This document shows, in pieces, positions 41,458-45,512 of a DNA stretch of 45,512 bases. Source of the stretch: Verrucomicrobiota bacterium (lineage in GTDB: Bacteria > Chlamydiota > Chlamydiia > Chlamydiales > Rhabdochlamydiaceae); contig JAFEGV010000012.1 in NCBI GenBank assembly GCA_018239665.1, positions 1 through 45,512 of the forward strand, read 5' to 3'. Numbering within the stretch: the first letter of the stretch is position 1; the number at the start of each line of letters is the position of its first letter. The notes under the pieces are model-generated. The model saw only the letters and a list, made by a program, of their open reading frames with translations, made no database searches and was not told the origin of the DNA. The translations under genes and the position numbers were made by a program.

Positions 41458-44400
41458 TGTTTTACCTCAGCGTTTTTGTAAGAAAGTTGCAACCGCTCTG
41501 CAAGAAGCTCAAGATCTTGAGGAGTTTGGAAGCGGATTTCTGAAATTTGCAAGGTAAGAATTGGCTTATCGCCAAAATGTCGAGCATGAAGCTGGATTGC
41601 CTCCTCCCAGTGCGCGGGATCAGTTTCCCAGGCATCGAGAGCGCGAAGAGCAAGAGTTTTTGAACCATCCTTTAAGTCAACGCTTCTAACATAAAGAGTT
41701 GCGCCTAATGTTCTAGCTTCTGCTAATAGCTTCCAAGCCTGCGCATCAGCAAAAGTTCCGTTATTCTGATTCAGATTTAGCCAGGCGGGCCGTAGTGGAT
41801 CAAGAACTGTTTCACCGTTTCCACCAAGACTTGGATACATTTCTTTCCAATGAGATTCTAGACCATCAGCTTCAGCATAAACGAGTAAAGTGACAGCTTC
41901 AGATCCAATGTCCAGAGCCCCATCTACTGAGGATCCACGGAGCTTAGGATCGCTTCCATCTAATGTGTATTTGAGCAATCCGTAAGGCAAGGCTTTGAGT
42001 TCAACTAAGCGTTTTTTACCCTGGACTTTGGGTGGCATGGCAGTAATCTTGATGGAGCCTTTGTGTTCAACAGGCGCTCCCTCTCCTGCCTCACCGGTGG
42101 GATCTACGGCAAGAAAATAGAGTCGGAGTTTCTGGGTAGAAAACCTTTGTCCATTGAGTTGTGTTCTTTGTTTGAGAGGGACATTAGGATGTTCAGAATA
42201 ATAGATTTCCGGAGAAGACCCAGCATGAACAGCAACCACTTCCAATTCATACGTTCCGTCGTCGCGAAGTGGGGCTACCTGGGTGATTCGGACAGTAGGT
42301 TTTTTAGGGGCAGGCTTTTTATTAACCCAACCATTTTCTTCTTCCCATCGACCTTTTTGAATAGCCTTTTTACGGATATCATCCAACATTCCTTTGCGCA
42401 GCCACGGAAAGCGGGTATTTGATTGAGATCTCTCAACCAAATCAGCCCAGCGCACACGATCTTCACCTTCAAAAAGGTCGCGCTCCATTCGACTTTGAAG
42501 CATCTCCTCTTCAATATTGGGAATGAATTTAGCTACTCCAGTAGCGCTTAAGGCGTCTTCGAGCTCTTTTTCCCCATCGAATCCATTATTTTGGTGAGAT
42601 CGGGTCCACTGAATGGGAACCGATCGCAAATAGGCTTGTTTTTCTGAATCATTCCATGAAGGAAAGAGAATTTGGTTAAATAAGGCAAGAAGCGTGGAAA
42701 AGAAATCCTTTTCTGCTCCCTTTTTACGTTCTTTAAACTCTTCCGTTTCTTTTTCCTTCCCAAGCTGATTTTCCCCTAATTTTATAGCATAAAGAAAACG
42801 TGTAGCTCGATCCAGCTCAGCCAACAATGTTGGAGAGCCAGTCAAAATGCAAAAATTGTTCTTTTTCGTAGAAGTCGAAAACAATTCCTGAATTCGCTCT
42901 GGAGGGATTTTACCATCGGGATCATAGATGATGAGGGGACGTTGGGTTTTGATGCTTTCTTGCACTTCGTCAAGGGTCGGGAGAGCAAAAACTTCCTGAT
43001 ACACGGATTTTGTTTTTGCCGTAAATAGCTGACGGAGCTGTTCTCGTTTGAGATTATCCACCTTGGGCTGAGGAGCATCTTCGGCCCAACGCTGCAGTTT
43101 TTTGGCCAAGTTTTCCTGGGTATCGAAATAGTATTTACTATCAGATGTGGAATGAAGATACCAAGCATGACTAGACAAATGCTGTAAAGCCATTTTATAC
43201 TCCTCCTGATCCGATCCAGGAGAGGTCAGGCATTCAAGAATGTCAGATTCCGAAAGCCCCTTGATCGCGTGAACTGAGGTCGAAAGACTGCTAGCTAGAA
43301 TCAGGCTGGCGATTTTCTGCCCTGCATAGAAATCGTTCTTGCTTGGGATTCCTTGGGCGATGGCGCTTCCATGCTCATCCCAGATATCATGAGCTATCAC
43401 ATCGGGCATAGAGCGGATGCCTATGAAGGCATTACGTACTTCGGCGATGCTAAAGTCAAACTGCTCAGCGCCTATTAAGAATGCCCTTTCATCCTTCCTT
43501 TCCCATACGGATCGTAAAAGGCGAGAAACCAGTTCGATTAAACCACGTGTTTGGCGAAACTTTTCGTTCTCTTTAAATAAAGCAATCAGAGTTTTCAGTT
43601 TGGGATGGAAAGGATATGTGGAGGCAATTTCGTCGGCGATAGATTCTGCAGATCGATCAACAAATTTGGACCGTCCGGCCTCCTTAAGAGCATCCCCATA
43701 ACAAGCAGCAAGCTCCTGAATTGATTCTTCGTTTGGCAGTTTTTCAAACAGGTTTTTCTTGAGGATGGCATAGATTTCCTGGCCTGTGAGATCGACTGGA
43801 GTAATTGTTTTTGCCTGTCTTCCAGCTTCCTGCTGCAGATTGCGTAATGCTGCCCCAATTCCCTTGCTTCCTTCACCATAGGCAGCATCCAAATCGGATA
43901 AAATGACGCAGACATTGTTTTTTTTAGAGGCGGCCGTCAGAAGCGAAGCAAGGCTTTGTACCAATAAATCAGCCTGAGACCCGTTTCCAGAAGGGATTGC
44001 ACCATGATGTTGAATATAGGGAGGTAATTCGTCTAGAAGGATCAAGTACGGCTTGTTGTCAGCGAATACTTCCAGCCAACTTCGCTCATCGGGAGGAGTA
44101 TGTAATGTAGCTTTTTTGAAGATTTCGTTCTTGTCCAATTGTTGAGCTATTTCTTGCCAGAACCAGGTGTTGGCATTGCGTCCATTAAAGGTAGCTACCG
44201 CCGCCTGTTCAAAAGGAAACTGCTTGAATAACTCCGGGCAGATGGTTTTACGTAACTCTTGGTGGCGAGCCAAAAGACCCATTGCAACCAGAAGGTGGGT
44301 TTTTCCTCCTCCCATCGCCTGTTTTAACAGAAAGACCGACTGCTGAGAGCGACCGCTCAATCGAGAGAGTCCCTCTTGCATGAGCTCCTTAAGACCTCCG

Positions 44401-44543
44401 GTCAAGTGTGTATTAGCAAAAAATCGCATCCCTTGCTCAAGATCAGTAATAGCGTCTTGAAGATTAGCGATCTGATTGCTAACGCGGATGTCTAGGGCTT
44501 TTGGTTTTATAGTACATAATTTCCAAACTGGCGAGATATTCAT
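41454..44543 (-). CDS. DUF499 ATPase (PglY-like) of the anti-phage operon
   Basis: The ATG at 44543 is chosen because GAGGA lies 7 bp upstream; an ATG 45 bp earlier has no ribosome binding site. This gives 1029 residues. Walker A is QAMGGGKTHL (residues 75-84) and Walker B LILLDELPPY (167-176), as in the DUF499 AAA-type ATPases; sequence near 110-135 (GRNANTWFWQEIAQQL) also fits. Beta-rich regions towards the C terminus are compatible with DNA or ring binding. It is the first gene of the operon and overlaps DUF3780 by 4 bp. It probably powers sensing or DNA handling. Confidence 0.92.
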   Translation of the reverse strand: MNISPVWKLCTIKPKALDIRVSNQIANLQDAITDLEQGMRFFANTHLTGGLKELMQEGLSRLSGRSQQSVFLLKQAMGGGKTHLLVAMGLLARHQELRKTICPELFKQFPFEQAAVATFNGRNANTWFWQEIAQQLDKNEIFKKATLHTPPDERSWLEVFADNKPYLILLDELPPYIQHHGAIPSGNGSQADLLVQSLASLLTAASKKNNVCVILSDLDAAYGEGSKGIGAALRNLQQEAGRQAKTITPVDLTGQEIYAILKKNLFEKLPNEESIQELAACYGDALKEAGRSKFVDRSAESIADEIASTYPFHPKLKTLIALFKENEKFRQTRGLIELVSRLLRSVWERKDERAFLIGAEQFDFSIAEVRNAFIGIRSMPDVIAHDIWDEHGSAIAQGIPSKNDFYAGQKIASLILASSLSTSVHAIKGLSESDILECLTSPGSDQEEYKMALQHLSSHAWYLHSTSDSKYYFDTQENLAKKLQRWAEDAPQPKVDNLKREQLRQLFTAKTKSVYQEVFALPTLDEVQESIKTQRPLIIYDPDGKIPPERIQELFSTSTKKNNFCILTGSPTLLAELDRATRFLYAIKLGENQLGKEKETEEFKERKKGAEKDFFSTLLALFNQILFPSWNDSEKQAYLRSVPIQWTRSHQNNGFDGEKELEDALSATGVAKFIPNIEEEMLQSRMERDLFEGEDRVRWADLVERSQSNTRFPWLRKGMLDDIRKKAIQKGRWEEENGWVNKKPAPKKPTVRITQVAPLRDDGTYELEVVAVHAGSSPEIYYSEHPNVPLKQRTQLNGQRFSTQKLRLYFLAVDPTGEAGEGAPVEHKGSIKITAMPPKVQGKKRLVELKALPYGLLKYTLDGSDPKLRGSSVDGALDIGSEAVTLLVYAEADGLESHWKEMYPSLGGNGETVLDPLRPAWLNLNQNNGTFADAQAWKLLAEARTLGATLYVRSVDLKDGSKTLALRALDAWETDPAHWEEAIQLHARHFGDKPILTLQISEIRFQTPQDLELLAERLQLSYKNAEVKQ

Positions 44544-44647
44544 TAATTCTTCCTCAGCAAAATGTAGTTGCTGTGGAGAATGATACATTTTAAGAGGATT
44601 TGAATGAATAAAACTTATTATTTTGAATTAAAATCAAAAAAATTTTA

Positions 44648-44653
44648 ATTATA
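44648..44653 (-). promoter_or_regulatory. Candidate -10 box of the defence operon
   Basis: A perfect TATAAT on the minus strand lies in very AT-rich DNA about 105 bp upstream of the DUF499 start. No convincing -35 box is seen. It is shared with the start of the divergent broken nuclease gene (44673). Confidence 0.35.
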
Positions 44654-44672
44654 CTTATTTAAACAAGAAACA

Positions 44673-45232
44673 ATGCAGAATAATCGCAACACAGAAAAGC
44701 AAATCATTTTTGAAATGGAATATAATTCTCAGAGAACTAGAAATCTGATTTGTCGGAACAATTCGACTCCTTTCAAGCTTTTACGAACAAAAGTCCAAGG
44801 CTTTCTCGACTGCCCTTGTTGTTTCTACCTCGAACGTCTATGCGGAACAGATCAGCCGAATGGAGCTCCATTTCGATTGAATACAGCCGTCGACACATTG
44901 TAAAAAAAAGGATTTGATAAGCATCGCGAAGAACAGAGGCCGCATCCGCTGATGATCGAACACAACATCAACGCCGTTACTTTCTTTCATCCCAATCTTG
45001 ACATTTGGCAAGCAAATTTCCAGGAAGTCCAATACATCATGAACCGACGAATCTCATCATCACAGGAGCAATCGATGACCTTTGGATCATTCCGGCAGGA
45101 GAACAAATCATTGTTGATTACAAAACGACCTCTACCTCCAAAAAGATAGAATTGGACGATAGCGCTTATAAGACCAAATTGAAAAACCAGATGGAAATCT
45201 ATCAATGGCTCTTAAGGCGCAAGGGATTTAAT
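44673..45232 (+). pseudogene. Broken PD-(D/E)XK nuclease-family gene, truncated by the att repeat
   Basis: Three pieces of one Cas4/RecB-like nuclease are visible. Piece one (44673-44900) has PFKLLRTKVQGFLDCPCCFYLERL and GAPFRLNTAVDTL, then an in-frame TAA at 44901. Reading on in the same frame gives KHREEQRPHPLM and ITFFHPNLDIWQANFQ-like sequence to about 45040. A one-base deletion near there shifts to the frame with IITGAIDDLWII, the metal-binding GEQIIVDYKTTS and QMEIYQWLLRRKGFN. The nuclease then stops where the 107-bp repeat begins at 45233, so its C terminus is lost. The D-x-D-Y-K residues suggest an originally active nuclease. Confidence 0.8.
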
Positions 45233-45339
45233 GCAAGCCTCACTGGTGCTTGCTCAAGTCCAAAAAAAAACCCAGCCAGAGGCTGGGTTTATTTGAGACT
45301 TGATGGACTCGAACCATCGACCCTCTCATTAAAAGTGAG
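45233..45339. repeat. Right 107-bp direct repeat of the defence island (att-like)
   Basis: This is the partner of 35085-35191, about six mismatches apart. It includes the terminator and 3' half of the intact tRNA-Lys. Because the intact tRNA lies outward on the right, the DNA between the repeats (about 10.1 kb, with the defence operon) fits an element inserted at the tRNA 3' end. Confidence 0.88.
45261..45287 (-). terminator. Rho-independent terminator of tRNA-Lys
   Basis: On the minus strand CCCAGCC-TCT-GGCTGGG is followed by nine T, 7 bp downstream of the tRNA 3' end. Confidence 0.88.
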
Positions 45340-45366
45340 ATGCTCTACCGACTGAGCTAAAGTCTC
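45295..45366 (-). tRNA. tRNA-Lys (anticodon TTT)
   Basis: On the minus strand the acceptor GAGACTT pairs with AAGTCTC over all 7 bp. The D-arm is GCTC..GAGC, the anticodon loop CTTTTAA gives TTT, and the T-arm is GATGG-TTCGAGT-CCATC. No CCA is encoded. It lies 40 bp after tRNA-Glu and is the integration target of the defence island. Confidence 0.95.
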
Positions 45367-45406
45367 GTAAAGGGGCAAGTACTCGCTGATGGAACACTTG
45401 CCTTAT

Positions 45407-45480
45407 GACCCCAAGGGGATTCGAACCCCTGTTCGCAGAATGAAAATCTGATGTCCTAGGCCAGGCTAGACGATGGGGCC
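45407..45480 (-). tRNA. tRNA-Glu (anticodon TTC)
   Basis: On the minus strand the acceptor GGCCCCA pairs with TGGGGTC (one G-T pair). The anticodon loop TTTTCAT gives TTC and the T-arm is AGGGG-TTCGAAT-CCCCT. It is transcribed ahead of tRNA-Lys, so both are likely on one transcript. Confidence 0.95.
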
Positions 45481-45512
45481 ATTATTTATCAAATTTGAGC
45501 CATTATCATAGA

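Noticed and set aside
45005..45355. Reading frame running from the broken nuclease into tRNA-Lys
   Set aside because: The end is encoded by the att repeat and tRNA; only the nuclease part is real and it belongs to the pseudogene at 44673-45232.

Overview
The window looks like part of the chromosome of an environmental (amoeba-associated) chlamydia, such as a Waddlia- or Parachlamydia-type organism. The clues are a chlamydial-style mcsA-mcsB pair with a catalytically degenerate kinase, a Legionella/Waddlia-type beta-barrel outer membrane protein, several small secreted proteins, and eukaryote-like domains: an AN1 zinc finger, a mitochondrial-carrier-like protein and a PP2C phosphatase. The taxonomic call is inference; no ribosomal RNA is present. 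Base composition looks even except for AT-rich islands near 19.1, 34 and 44.6 kb.

Layout. 1-384: half of a MITE-like repeat and three 40-bp tandem repeats. 384-3366 (minus): a secreted protein and a four-gene operon resembling bufferin-type RiPP loci (Cys-repeat precursor, DUF692 oxidase, DUF2063 partner, DoxX). 3584-6654 (plus): an MFS transporter, a 183-bp MITE with 17-bp terminal inverted repeats, then mcsA-mcsB. 6680-9959: secreted cupin, AN1 zinc-finger protein, tRNA-Thr, an IspD-SDR fusion and a secreted Nudix hydrolase. 10175-15434: an OppA-like binding protein, a DMT transporter, an IscA-like protein with an N-terminal extension, an APC permease and a LysE exporter. 15457-19043: a DUF2652 protein, a mitochondrial-carrier-like protein, a DUF2000 protein and PP2C. 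19261-23478: a complete TolC-EmrA-EmrB-type efflux operon behind a good promoter. 23573-25136: a porin-like outer membrane protein and a VirK-like secreted protein. 25230-27941: a three-gene operon (CoA-transferase, CitE-like lyase, MaoC hydratase) matching the itaconate degradation pathway, followed by a rhodanese membrane protein. 28574-33711: a kinase-fold/sulfotransferase pair, a flavin disulfide reductase and an alpha/beta hydrolase.

33712-45480 is accessory DNA at a tRNA-Lys gene. An AT-rich HEPN-CBS gene lies between imperfect direct repeats. A four-gene anti-phage operon follows (DUF499 ATPase, DUF3780, DUF1156 DNA methylase, PLD-SNF2 helicase). The operon is bracketed by 107-bp direct repeats that contain the 3' half of tRNA-Lys and its terminator. 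The intact tRNA-Lys is at the right end, next to tRNA-Glu. A broken PD-(D/E)XK nuclease gene is cut off by the right repeat. No integrase or transposase was seen.

Best leads: (1) the bufferin-like RiPP operon; (2) an itaconate-degradation operon in an intracellular bacterium; (3) the defence island with its HEPN-CBS neighbour at a repeatedly used tRNA-Lys site; (4) eukaryote-like proteins (AN1, carrier, PP2C) that could act in the host.
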